From NCBI RefSeq assembly GCF_020536995.1, contig NC_068366.1, positions 33,315,111 to 33,379,110 on the forward strand: a stretch of DNA of 64,000 bases, given 5' to 3'. Below the pieces are notes generated by a model. That model was given only the letters and a program-made list of their open reading frames with translations. It made no database searches and was not told where the DNA came from. This DNA is from Dreissena polymorpha. Lineage: Eukaryota > Mollusca > Bivalvia > Myida > Dreissenidae. Below are positions 50,880 through 62,459 of this stretch, one piece after another; position 1 is the stretch's first letter; each line of letters starts with the position of its first letter. Both the position numbers and the translations under genes were made by a program.

Positions 50880-51475
50880 AAATTGGGCTCAATAAACACT
50901 TTGTACAAGTTTCATCAAGAATGAGTCAAAAAGTGGCCTCGAGAGTGGTTACAATATATTTCTAATAGTTTTTTATGCATATGACCAAAGTGCGAACTTG
51001 GCCAAGATTATGTCAAGACTTCCGAAATGTGGCCTCCAGATTGTTGTTGTTTTGTCACATTTGACCTAATGACGTTGTTTTTGGATGCTCTAAATCCTGA
51101 ATAAAAAATCAGCCTATACAATGTCAAGACAAACATTCCGATCAAGATTAAGTCATAAATGTGGCATTGAGAGCGGTAGCAAGTGTTTTGGTCATATTTG
51201 ACCTGGTGGCGTTGTTTTTGGACGCACTTGACACAGCTTTTAATTCCGCCTATCAAATAATGTAAAAGTTTCTTCTGTTGTTGTAAAAAAGGTTTTCTGA
51301 AATTTGACCAGGTGACCTAGTTTTCAGACGCATGTGAGTCGGATTCAAACTCGACATCGTTCACAAAAACATTCAGACAAAGTTTCGTCAATATTGGACT
51401 TAAATCGTAGTTTCTATAGACCACACGTCGCACGACGACGCACGCCTGACTTTGGCTGATCAAAGTAGCTCACCT
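50880..51475 (-). repeat. Inverted relative of the CACCTGAGCA repeat, next to paralogue B 3' end
   Basis: It carries TTTGACC(TAATGACG/TGGTGGCG)TTGTTTTTGGA core blocks and CACACGTCGCACGACGACGC, and ends AGTAGCTCACCTGAGCAC. This is the inverse of the 5' end seen at 35184. It abuts the conserved 3' UTR block of paralogue B. Confidence 0.5.
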
Positions 51476-51510
51476 GAGCACTTATACAGACACGAACAAC
51501 GTTTAATCGT

Positions 51511-51557
51511 AACAAAATATCAAAATGTATTTACATGTTCGTAATACATTTATCGTT
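51511..51557 (-). promoter_or_regulatory. Conserved 3' UTR block of paralogue B
   Basis: The partner of 34117-34163 (45 of 47 identical). It contains AAATGTATTTACATGTTCGT on the plus strand. It lies about 130-180 bp past the stop codon. Confidence 0.5.
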
Positions 51558-51687
51558 GAAACAGTTTTTAAGATTCAAGAATTTGCTATAGCAATATTTC
51601 TTGATTCTCGCGTGAAAACATAACAACATTAAATAACAATAATGATCTTCTTTCAACATGTTTTTTTTTTTCGTTCTTTAAAAGACA

Positions 51688-52505
51688 TCATCCAATCGGA
51701 ACGATTATATTTAGGGGATCGCTTGATTTCTGGTTAACGACTTCACTTCCGGTCGAAGCAAACGAATTTTGATTTGTTTCCGGTGCAAAGTCTTCGATTA
51801 TGACAGCTTTCGTCGGCACATTAAGTGTTGTTGTTGTGAGCATTTGAGTTGAAAAAGTGGTATTTGTCGAAACCGAAGTCGTTGGTAATTCCGTAGTTGT
51901 AGTAGTAAGGACGGGTGTTGTAGAAGCTGTTGTTGTGTTTATTGTTGTCGACGATGGCGCTGTAAGAGTGGGCGTCGTTGTTGTTGTTGTCGTCGTAGTT
52001 GTTGTTGACACAGTAGTCGGGCTTGTGGGAGTAGTGGACGTTGTAGTGCTAGGAGTGGTTGGCGCGGTGGTCGTGTTCTCTGGAATCGCGTAGCATCGTC
52101 CAAACAAAGACGTTATATGTCCCTCGGCGTCAGTAGCGCACCGGTAGCCCGGTGCACACGGGCACTCGTAATCGGTCGGTTGTGTGCTGCACGGCGCGCT
52201 TGCCTGACCGAACTGCCGGCAGTAGGTTCGCGTCGACAGGAACTCGTCCCGTACGCAGCAGTAGCCGTCCGAACACGTGTTTTTGTCGTGGTCATGAATG
52301 CAGTTCTGGACCAGAATTTCCTTTAAAAAGAGAAATATGTAAATACTTGTAGAACTACGCTTACTTCCTTTCAATGTGTATGATGAATTTTATTGTGATG
52401 ATAGTGATGGTGATAATGTTCTACATGATTATGATCAAATCAATAGCATGCTGCTAATAGTTTTTATGATTTTATATATACTACTACTCATCTTTGTTTG
52501 CTTAA

Positions 52506-52596
<91 letters not shown>

Positions 52597-52627
52597 GTAC
52601 TAGTACTACTAGTAGTAGTAGTAGTGT

Positions 52628-52669
<42 letters not shown>

Positions 52670-52712
52670 AAGTAGTAGTAGTAGTAGCAGTAGTAGTAGT
52701 AGTAGTAGTAGC

Positions 52713-52756
<44 letters not shown>

Positions 52757-52803
52757 AAGTCGTAGTAGTAGTAGTAGTGGTAGTAGTAGTACTAGTAGTA
52801 GTG

Positions 52804-52850
<47 letters not shown>

Positions 52851-52893
52851 TGTTGTTGTTGTAGTAGTTGTAGTAATAGTAGTAGTTGTTGTT

Positions 52894-52962
<69 letters not shown>

Positions 52963-55260
52963 TGTTTTTTTCAGTGATTGCATTGGTTTTACTATGTTAA
53001 CCAGTGAACAAGGCGCTTTGCTCAAACCTTATATCTAACAGCATCGATACTTTTGTAATATCGTTAATTATTTACGAATAATCTTTTGATTCAAATAAAT
53101 TGCCACCTTTTTGTGAATGGAATAATGTTAGTTTCAAACTTTGTGACAATCAGAACTTTATCCTCGGGGATTAGCACTGTCATCGCGGCAACCAAGACCC
53201 AATTTCGAATGATTACCGGAGGTCTAGTTTTCGTACATGGGTCACAGCTGTGTGAAGACATCTTATGACATCTTATCTACCCAAACTTGGTTTTATTCCT
53301 GCTGACGCCGATTATTTTACTTATGCGGTTGGACTGAGACAATCGGAGGTATAGTGTCCCCGATTTTGTTTTCTTTATTTTTTGACGACCTTGAAGACAA
53401 AAAAACAACATGAACTCTTGTTCGAATATAGATGATATTGTGTTGATTTTATTATAATTTGCTGATGACATACCTATTGAAGGCAATCACCTTCTAAAGT
53501 TTAATCACATTAAATAACTTAAAATATATTTATATCGCACTTATTGTGGCTAAATGTTAACACTGCATGAAACGAAAAAAAAAGTTTTTCGGAAGAGAGG
53601 AGGGTTAAAAGAAAACGAAAACTTGGAACACAATGGTAATGATGCTGAATTTGTTGATAACTTAAACTATTAAGGCGCAGTGTTGATAATATTGGAAGTT
53701 TTAAATCAAACCATGGGTTGGGAAAATCCCTTAAAGTTCTGAATACATTATTGAGTAAACGCAATAACTTTGACATACAGCCAAAAATATTGTCAGTTGT
53801 TTTACTCGTTTGTGGGTACTACTAGTATATTAACCCTTTCTCATTTAGAATCAAAGTGAAAATGGCTATGTACAAACAGCATAAACCAGAACAGACTGTT
53901 CGGGTTCTGTGCTGTTTGCTGCTCATCAGTATCTAAGGGTTGGAAATGAAACCTTTAAAACTTGAATGTAGTAAGAAAGGATATTAATTGAGTATAACTT
54001 TCCAAGGGACTACAAGTTTGGCAAAATACTTATCTACGTTGTAAAGGATTAAAGTATGCTTAAGAAAAATGTCGTTTCACAAAGTCAGATCATATATTCG
54101 TTCGCATACATTTTTGAAAAAGATTACTTTCGGATAAAATAAATACATGCTATGTTGCTGTTATGGGAAATGAGATAGAAATCCATTGTTTATAAACATG
54201 TCTGTTAAAATGTAAAATATATTTTTAAATTTTAAACCATGAAAATATCAAAATGAAAATTGTTAAAAAAAAACAAGCTCTTTACGAGTGTACTAAAGGA
54301 TATACAAAATTGGTCTCGAATGTCAACAACATGTTTCATAATTATGGAGTTGGTAATGGATTTGAGAATCCAAAAGTTCTGCAAGTAAACACCGGTAATT
54401 TTTTAGCAAGTTCAAATGTAAATGTTGACAATTTTTAACAAGAGTGGTGTGGTAAAATTAATAACTAGTTATGTATTAGATATATATTCAGTTTGTAAAA
54501 CATATTTGGAACATTGAGAATATTTCGACTTCACTTCTTAACGCGCTTATTTTTTTGTATGATTAGTCTCAGCACAACCGTATAGAATCCAAACTGGCAG
54601 ATATGCTCAGAGTAACCTATTAACATGACAGACAATAATATGCAAATTTTAGTATAAGGATGATTTACAGTTGTATAAGTCTGAATAAACTGTCTGTTTG
54701 TCTGTCTGCTGAGTTTTAACTTGAGTTTTGAGTTTTTTAAAGTTTGCTTCGCTTGGTCAAATATCCAAATTTTGATAGTATTGTGCGCGTTACACAAAAC
54801 GCAGATAATACTGAGGTAATTTTTGCTATTCTATTCATTTATCCGTGTACGTGCCATTTAAAATGTCGTCGATAATTATGTCGAGAATGCATACATTATT
54901 ATATAAACATACGAATTAAGCGGCATATAGCTTGCTTCAAATTATCAGCGATATAATTTATCTCCAATATAAATGAAATATTTATTTGTATAAAATCTGC
55001 GATGGAATACGATAAATATTATACAATAGATGCCCAGATTGTGATTTTAAGTTAGCGCATACAAAATACAATACTTATAAAGAAAACATTAATTATGTGA
55101 ATCAGCATATAACTAAATATACTGCAATGACATCAGACAATTTATTGTAATTGTTTATTTGAAGTGAATCTAAAACAAATTTACTCACCCTAGTCAATAC
55201 CTGTCCGATTAATACTAAACAAACGACTGTCACATTTAAAGCCGACATTATTAGTGCCAT
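51688..55260 (-). CDS. Secreted prokineticin/astakine-like protein with Thr-rich tail, paralogue B
   Basis: Two coding exons: 55260-55189 (24 codons, signal peptide MALIMSALNVTVVCLVLIGQ) and 52320-51688, joined in phase 0; 234 aa. The inner ATG at 55248 aligns with the start of paralogue A and may be the true start. The mature chain starts near EILVQNC. Ten cysteines at residues about 31-100 repeat paralogue A's pattern, with shared blocks GYCCVRDEFL, APCSTQPTDYECPC and AEGHITSLFGRCYAIPENTT. A tail of almost pure Thr/Ser/Pro (a run of 11 Thr) follows and ends in IIVPIG. The domain assignment is by cysteine pattern and the CPC motif. The acceptor (CTTTTTAAAG) is weaker than in paralogue A. The single intron (52321-55188) carries a long CTA/TAG triplet tract. 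Exon structure, signal peptide, tail and UTR shared with paralogue A show local duplication. Confidence 0.8.
52506..52963. repeat. (CTA)n followed by (TAG)n triplet microsatellite
   Basis: About 85 bp of CTA repeats (52506-52591) switch through TTCTAGTACTAGTACTACTA to about 350 bp of TAG/GTA repeats with scattered TTG, CAG and AAG variants. CTA and TAG are reverse complements, so the two blocks can pair as a hairpin. It lies in the paralogue B intron. Polyvaline, polyleucine and polytyrosine frames across it are artefacts. Confidence 0.95.
53830..54052 (+). mobile_element. MITE, TTAACCCTT family, copy 3
   Basis: It starts TTAACCCTTTCTCATTTAG and ends GTTGTAAAGGATTAA. The palindromic core is shortened compared with the copies at 3329 and 5134 (ACAAACAGCATAAACCAGAA kept). 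It lies in the paralogue B intron. Confidence 0.6.
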
Positions 55261-56139
55261 TCCCGTCTTCAAATACTCGTTTTTTTATATTAAATTGTCA
55301 ATAATACACGATGCCATCGGGTATACCCCGTGATCAATTTTGCTTTGATTGGCAGGCTAAACCTTATCTTATATTATGTTTACAAATGACAAGAGTAGTG
55401 CAGAAGCGATTAAAGGTATTTGTAAAGTCTGTTATCCGAGATTTATTCCGCGACAGGGAAAGCCAGTGATTAAGCTCATGTGAAAATTGCACGTGCTCTT
55501 TTTGTTATCGTTTTCATGCACTCACATTTTCCTGACCGTGCGTGAACAGACAGACAAACAGACGTGCATCATGTGGTGGATGCAACTTATTTAGAAGAGG
55601 TGGGGCTGCAATGATGATTAAACAGGACATACGGTCGCATGATTGAAAGTCTGTTTATAATAGCATTAATAAACAGAGACGATAAATCATTTTCTGTTTG
55701 ACTTTAAGTTTGAGCAAATATTTAGGCAGGTCTCAACATATAAATACTCTATTAATATTCTTGTAATGTAATACAGCAAAACGTATTCAAATCAGCGATC
55801 AACCTGCGAAATAAGCAAACATTGTGTTTCAGTATTTGGAAGTAACTAGGCGTTTTTTTTTCTCCATACATATTAATAGTCACATTAACATGCCATCATG
55901 TAAGCAATCGCACCATAATTATAAAACTTACAGCAAAATAATTCATGAAATCACGAACCAAAAACAGCTATAATCGTTTGTCTTTGCGTAGCTAATGATT
56001 ATGCAATCAAATAGAATGACTGTCTATAATGAAATGTATTGGGTGTAAAAAAATCGAAACAAATGGTACACAATTAATATCACCAATAACCCAATTGTTG
56101 ACGAGCCAACATTTAGGGCTTTATAGTAGTAATGCTTAT

Positions 56140-56641
56140 TGGGTCATTGTCGACCTGAAATGACCCACAAGTCACCCGGGGATGTTTTTAAGCCGATTCA
56201 TGTCACCCTGGGGTGACTTCAAGCCGACGCAAGTCACCCCGGGTGACTAGAATCGGCTTCTAGTCACCCGTGTATTTTTTTTATCAAACGGCACCGCATC
56301 CATGTATCTAATATAGGCTATTGTGGCGTTTGAATATATTATATACATATATGATAAAATTCGCTTTAATGATTCTCAAACACTAGCCTTCAAACTGAAT
56401 TTGTGCTGATTTCGAAGGTGACTAGAATTGGCTTGAAGTCACCCCCGGGTGACAAGAATCGGCTTGAAGTCCCCCCCCCGGGTGACAAGAATCGGCTTTA
56501 TGTCTTCTCCGCGTGACTACAATCGGCTTCATGTCACCCGGGGGTGACTAGCCTCTGCTTGAAGTCACCCAAGGGTGATAATAATCGGCTTCTAGTCACC
56601 CCCGGGTGACTCGTGGGCCATTTTAGGTCGACAATGACCCA
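56140..56641. mobile_element. Inverted-repeat element built of GTCACCC(GGG)GGTGAC palindromic units
   Basis: The left end TGGGTCATTGTCGACCT and its inverse AGGTCGACAATGACCCA bound it. Inside, about ten units carry the palindrome GTCACCCGGGTGAC and variants, joined by TAGAATCGGCTT or TGAAGCCGAT-type linkers. The two sub-arrays are separated by about 125 bp of AT-rich sequence (56275-56400). No coding frame. The superfamily is not recognised and a target duplication is not clear. Confidence 0.7.
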
Positions 56642-57346
56642 TTGAGTAGTAGAAATCGAGTGACTTATTGACAGATTTTCGTGTGTTATTTTTTTTATAA
56701 CATTTTACAACTAAATTTACAGATCTATTATATGTTGAATAGTCTTTATTTATTATAATAATAAGAAAATATGTTAATTAAACATTATTGGTTTCGAGTG
56801 CGGTACCTTTGGTTGCACGGGATATTTCGTTCGCTACCTCTTCGCTACGCAGGCTTTTTTAAACTTTAAAACCTATGATAATCCTCCATGTGTTATCAAA
56901 CTTTTCAAGGAAAATCTGAACTATTTTACCGATGTCGAAATATGATTTATCAATTAATTAACCAGTATTAAACAAAATAATCAGGAGTGTAGTTTCACGT
57001 GTTAACAAAAATGTATACATTGTTTTTGAATCTATGACAATTTTTTAAAAAATAGTCATTTTACCAATTTGCAAACAATACTCAGTTTAAAAACCTTGAA
57101 GCCGTTTTATTTCGATACGAGCCTTTAAGTGTGCCCTGATTATATTAATAAATCACAATACGTCAGACGATGCATCTGTTCAAGTGCCTGGTCTATTTCA
57201 GTATTTGACCAGCCGCGATTACCCGGCGACCGAGGAACTCCCGCCGACGCTCGTGGTATATGAGGTCACTATAGGAAGAAACGATCGGCCAAGCCACGTC
57301 TGTTTGGGCAATTATTGATAGCATCCGATTAAACGAGTGAACATTA

Positions 57347-57724
57347 TTAGCTTAATTCGGTAGCTTTAATAAGTTTCGAATCTGTTATTGATGGGACAGA
57401 CACAATGACGTGTTCTACTATCGAAATCACTTGCTCCATAGCTAATGCGTTGACAAATTCGGACGAAGGATCGGGGCTTAAGATTGCGTTGAGCCATTTA
57501 TCTCTCATCTTCTTCAATATTGGAGTGTAAATCAGATAACTCATTGCATTTATCGTATGTTTAACGTCAGAATCGAATGAGGGTGTGACGGCGCTTAGTG
57601 TGACCATAGAACGGCGGATAAGCCTTAGATAGGAGGGAAGTGTGTCAATCCCCAAGCCTAATGACTCAATATTCCGGGTCGGAGTCGGGGCAGCGTTTGA
57701 TCTGCGATTGTATTCACCAGACAC
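57347..57724 (-). CDS. Orphan open frame, possible terminal exon, unknown product
   Basis: An open frame of 125 codons ending in TAA. It has varied, protein-like composition (for example PSFDSDVKHTINAMSYLIYT and VISIVEHVIVSVPSITDSKL), is not part of any repeat I recognise, and has no ATG before residue 40. A TACTAATAAG stretch just upstream on its strand could act as a weak acceptor, so it may be a last exon whose partners I cannot find. No domain recognised. It may also be chance. Confidence 0.3.
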   Translation of the reverse strand: MSGEYNRRSNAAPTPTRNIESLGLGIDTLPSYLRLIRRSMVTLSAVTPSFDSDVKHTINAMSYLIYTPILKKMRDKWLNAILSPDPSSEFVNALAMEQVISIVEHVIVSVPSITDSKLIKATELS

Positions 57725-58611
57725 TTATTAGTATTAGACTTCAGCGCAGACCTGTTTTCATAGCTGCGTCAGGTGCATCGAATCCTAGCTGTCAGTCATG
57801 CCCATGCTCGAGTCAATATTATGTGCACGAAAACCCTATTGATTGACAATTTTAATGGAAAGGATCATGGTAGACTATTAGAAATTTTCAAATTGACAGT
57901 GGTTTATTAAGCATTGTTTAGCCACTTTTTGTCTACACAGTTCAAACTAAAACAATTGAACAGTACCAATATAGGACTTTAATGTCCCATGTTGACAAGT
58001 GCAGTAAACAATTTAAAGGGGCTTGTTCACAGATTTTTCATATTTTTGTGAAATATCTTATAACTTATTTTACCAACAAAACTTTTCAATTTTGAATAGT
58101 TTTAAATAATTAGAATAACAATGGGAATATGTTCTGCTATAGGTATCGTACACGGAACCTCTAGAGGTAATAGCTAACTCGATACCACTAAACCATGTAG
58201 GCTGTTGATCCTTAATCATTGTTAGACCTTTTATCGGTAGTGCACGAGTTTGCTAAATTGGCGCTTAAAACGTGCTACAAATGCGTTTTATTTTCTACGA
58301 TTTCGATTGACATTTAAGAATAAAATAAAATATTTTTTAACAATTTGCCTATCCATAAGTGCGTTTTTGCTTGTCCGAATATAAAACATACATATTTTTT
58401 TTTATTTTAGACCAAGTTTTGGTTGTCAATTTGCTAAACTGTGAACAAGTCCTTTTAAACAGTTCGTTCATTTGTTGAAAAATAGGCTTAATTTATTTGT
58501 TTTGAAGACGGTCGTTAACAAGCAAAAAAGAAATGACGACACATTAATTAACACGAATACAAAACCAATCATATCATAATCATCGTGTGGTGAAGGTTGA
58601 ATATATTTATG

Positions 58612-59314
58612 TGATGAGTGGTCGATGTATACCCATGTGTTATGTAGCATAGAAACACACATTTATGTGATGAGTGGTCAATTTATACCCATGTGTTATG
58701 AAGCGTGGATATATACATCTATGTGATAAGTGGTCGATTTATACCCATGTGTTATGAAGCGTAGATATATACATCTATGTGATAAGTGGTCGATTTATAC
58801 CCTTGTGTAATGAAGCGTAGATATATACATCTATGTGATAAGTGGTCGATTTATACCCATGTGTTATGAAGCGTACCGGGTATATAGATACATCTGTGTG
58901 ATAAGTGGTCGATTTATGCACCATTGTGATGAGTGGTAGATACACGTTTATGATGTGTGGTAGATACATCTGTATGTCGATAGACTGATATACCTGTGTG
59001 ATGATACACTGATACACCTGTGTGATGAGTCACTGATACACCTGTGTGATGAGTCACTGATATACATGTGTGATTAAAAACTGATACACCTGTGTGATAA
59101 GTCACTGATACACATGTGTGATTAGTCACTAATACACCTTTCTGATGAGACACTTATACAACTGTGTGATGAGCCGCTAATACACATGTATGAGTAACAT
59201 ATACATCTATGTAATGAGGCACTGTTACACATCATGTGTGGTAAAGCACGGATACACCTGTTTGATAAGAAACGTATATACCTGTGTGATGAGTCACTGA
59301 TACACATGCGTGAT
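58612..59314. repeat. Minisatellite, 56-bp then 24-bp units, left part
   Basis: About six 56-bp units (GTGATAAGTGGTCGATTTAT, ACCCATGTGTTATGAAGCG) grade into 24-bp units (GATACACCTGTGTGATGAGT). The 24-bp array resumes at 62460-62525 on the far side of a LINE, so the LINE landed inside the array. Confidence 0.85.
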
Positions 59315-62300
59315 CATCCCATCGCATTTTCGCCGTTGGTCCCATCTGGCCGCCAACCAGCTTCCTCCAGGCGTCTCGGTTCTGGGCGAGTCTCTACAGC
59401 TGCCCCCATGTTTGGGGCCCAACTGCTTAGCATCTGCATCCAGGTCACGGCTCAAGGTGTTTCTAGACCGCCCTCTCTACCTTTTTCTTTGGGGGTTTCA
59501 TGTGAGAGATCGCCTTGTAGTATTAAATGCAGGATTGCGAAGGGTGTCGACCATCCATCGCCAACGTCTCTGAAGGATGTCTTCTTCAACTGGCTGCTGG
59601 TTTGTTCTTCTCCATAGTTCTTCGTTGGGGATCTTGTCTGGCCAGTGGATCTTGAGGATCTTCCTGATGCAAATGTTGATGAAGACCTGTATTTTCTTTA
59701 TGGTGGTGACAGTGGTTCTCCAGGCCTCTGCTCCATAGAGGAGCAGTGGCTTCACGATGGTATTGAGGAGCCTAATCTTGATGCCAATTGCGCTGGATCC
59801 CCAGATATTCTTCAGCTGATGGAGGGCTGCTCGTGCTTTACCGATGCGGGTTCTGACATCTGCATCCGTTCCTCCCTGGTTTTCCAGAATGCTGCCGAAA
59901 TAGGTGAAGCTGTCCACCTCCTCCATCGCCTCGCCTTAGACTGTGATGGGTGTGTTGTTGGATGCGTTTGTCCTGAACACCTTGCTCTTCCCTCTGTTGA
60001 TGGTGAGGCCCAGTCTAGCTGAGTTGTCCGCTACCATGTTTGTCTTTTCCTGCATCTGTTGTTGGGTGTGGGAGAGAAGAGCCTAATCATCGGCAAAATC
60101 GAGGTCTTCCAACTGTTTCCAGAGTGTCCACTGAATTCCATTCCGCTTCTGCTACGTCGATGTCTTCTTTACCAAGTCATGGCCAGCAGGTTCAGAAAAG
60201 GTGAGAGTGAGCAGCCTTGCCTCACACCGGTTCTCACTTCAAAGGCATCCCTGAGCTGTCCGCCATGAACGATTCTGCAGGCCATTCCCTCATAAGACTT
60301 CCTGATGATGTTGGTGATCTTTTCTGGCACTCTGCCTCAGAAGTCTCCAGAGGGACACCCGGTCAACGCTGTCGAACCCATTTTCATAGTCAATGAAGTT
60401 GACAAACAACGGCGTATTCCACTCCAGGAATTTTTGCAGAATGATGTGCAGGGTTGCGATCTGATCCGTGCACGATCTCTCCTTTCGGAAGCCTGAATGT
60501 TGGTCACGGAGATGCGGGTCTACTGCGTCTTTCATTCGGTTCAGCAGGATGCGATTAAACACCTTTCCTGGGATGGACAACAGTGTGATTCCTCGGTAGT
60601 TGGAGCAGAAGCTAAGGTCGCCTTTCCTGGGAATCTTTATGAGGTAACCCTCTTTTCACTCTGTTGGAATTTCTTCTACTTCTCATATCTTGCTGAAGAG
60701 TGGGTGTAGTAGCTCCACACCGGTCTCCATGCCAGCCTTAACTGCTTCTGCTGGTATGCTGTCAGGTCCTGGAGATTTGTCGTTCTGCAATTGCTTGCTG
60801 GCGCTGCTGATCTCTTCCTTTGTGGGAGTGCAACATTTGATTGGCAGATCGCTAGTAGCTGGCAGAATCACCGGTGGGTCCGCAGGAGCTTGCCTTTTGA
60901 GAAGCTCATGGAAGTGCTCAATCCTCCTCTTCTTCTTCTGTCCTTCGTCATCTGTTATTACTCCTCCATTTTTGTCCCTTACTGGCCTCTCTGGCTTGGA
61001 AAATTTTCCTTCTAATCTCTTGGTGATGGAGTACAGACCTTAAGTTCTGTTCTTATAGACTGTCTCTTCCGCCTCTGTTGCAAGCGTCTCTAGGTGGGTC
61101 CGCTTGTCTGCTCTTATACTTCGCTTGACGCTCCTATTTGCTTCGGTGTACTCTTCGTGTGCTTTTACTTTTGCGGCTCGTGTTCTGCTGTTATTTACTA
61201 TTGCCTTCTTCTCCGCAACTTTTTGAAGCGTCTCTGCTGATATCCACTCCTTGTGGGTGTAAGACTTGGAGCCCTGTACTTCTTGGCATGTTGAAGTCAC
61301 TGCTTCTTGCACGTTTTGCCACTTCTGCTCTATCGTCTCTTCTTCAATCAGCTCCTCTAGGACCTGAAACTTGTTGGAGAGAGTGCCCTTGAACTCTTCT
61401 TTCTTCCAGGTGTCTTTCAGCGTGGCAGTGTTGTACCGTTGGCGTTGGCTGGGCCCCCCTGCCCAACTGTTAGTTTAAATCGGGCGACAAGGAAATGATG
61501 GTCCGAAGCCACGTCTGCTACTCGCTTAATCACGTACATCCTGAAGAAAGCGATGAAACTTCCTTGCCATGCACAAGTGGTCAATCTCGTTCTCCGTTGA
61601 CAGGTCTAGTGTCACCCAAGTTGCCTTGTGTAGCCTTCTGTGATGGAAAACACTTCCTCTGATGACTAGGTTACTTGTGGCGCACAGGTCGGCGAATCTC
61701 TCCCCGTTGTCGTTCATCTCGCCTAACTCTTTCTTCCCCATGATCATCTCATATCCTCGGTTGGCACTAACGATCTTGGCGTTGAAGTGACCCATTAGAA
61801 TGATGATGTTTCTTGTTGGTCTTTCTTAAATGATGGTTGACAGTCTATTGTAAAAGTTGACCTTCTCATCCTCTTTACTGTCGTTTGTCGGGGCGTATCA
61901 CTGGATTATGTCCACTTTGATCCTCTTTTTCTTTGTAAGAAAAGAGGCCGTCATGATCCGTGGTCCGTGTGCTTCCCGCCCGATGAGCGCTCTCTGTGCC
62001 GACTTGAAAAGCATCAGGGCTACTCCCTGGGTGTGTGCTGCATCCTCCTGCTCATGCCACGAGAACAACAGTCACTCATCGGAAGTCAGTTGCTTCTGCC
62101 CAAAGCCAGTCCATTTTATTCACTAATCCGTAGGATGGTGATGTTGAACTTCCTCATCTCTGTGGCCACTTGTGCTGTCTTCCCGGTCTCATACATGGTT
62201 CGGATATTCCATGTACCGATGGTGGTTGTGGTCCTGGTAGAGATGATGGACTTCGGTCTGATGGCTTCCAGTTGACACTGGCTTTCAGCGTCCGGCGTCA

Positions 62301-62459
62301 TGCCTCCTCCAGCTGGAGGTCCACCTTCTCCCAGGTCCGTGATGTATGTTCTTATTCTGTTCGGCGTTTCTGTAGCAATAAGGTTTCAACAAGGTAGGGT
62401 AGCTAGCCCTACGCCCAACCCTCCTCCTTTTTCAGCGCGGGGTTGGGACCGTCCCTGGC
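59315..62459 (-). mobile_element. LINE retrotransposon, nearly full length, decayed
   Basis: On the minus strand, in order: endonuclease start (62301-62116, IGTWNIRTMYETGKTAQVAT), endonuclease middle (61795-61526, MGHFNAKI in place of the usual GDFNAK, and NEIDHLCMARKFHRF), connector (61312-61040), RT start (60871-60683, NDKSPGPDSIPAEAVK), RT middle (60580-60290, SGFRKERSCTDQIATLHIIL and FVNFIDYENGFDSVDR), RT FADD box (60096-60085) followed at once by a stop, and the C-terminal part (59926-59498, VDSFTYFGSILENQGGTDAD, LLLYGAEAWRTT). These pieces lie in different frames with at least five breaks, so the copy is inactive. The layout of APE-type endonuclease plus RT and the motifs suggest an RTE or Nimb-like clade; which one needs a tree. 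Length is about 3.1 kb. Confidence 0.85.

Noticed and set aside
52498-52977. Long polyvaline/polyleucine frame
   Set aside because: It is the translation of the CTA/TAG microsatellite in an intron.
58612-59314. CRISPR-like repeat array
   Set aside because: Units are directly adjacent without unique spacers, and the setting is an animal genome; it is a minisatellite.
59234-62397. Plus-strand frames of up to 127 codons
   Set aside because: They are antisense to the LINE, whose minus-strand pieces carry the real motifs.
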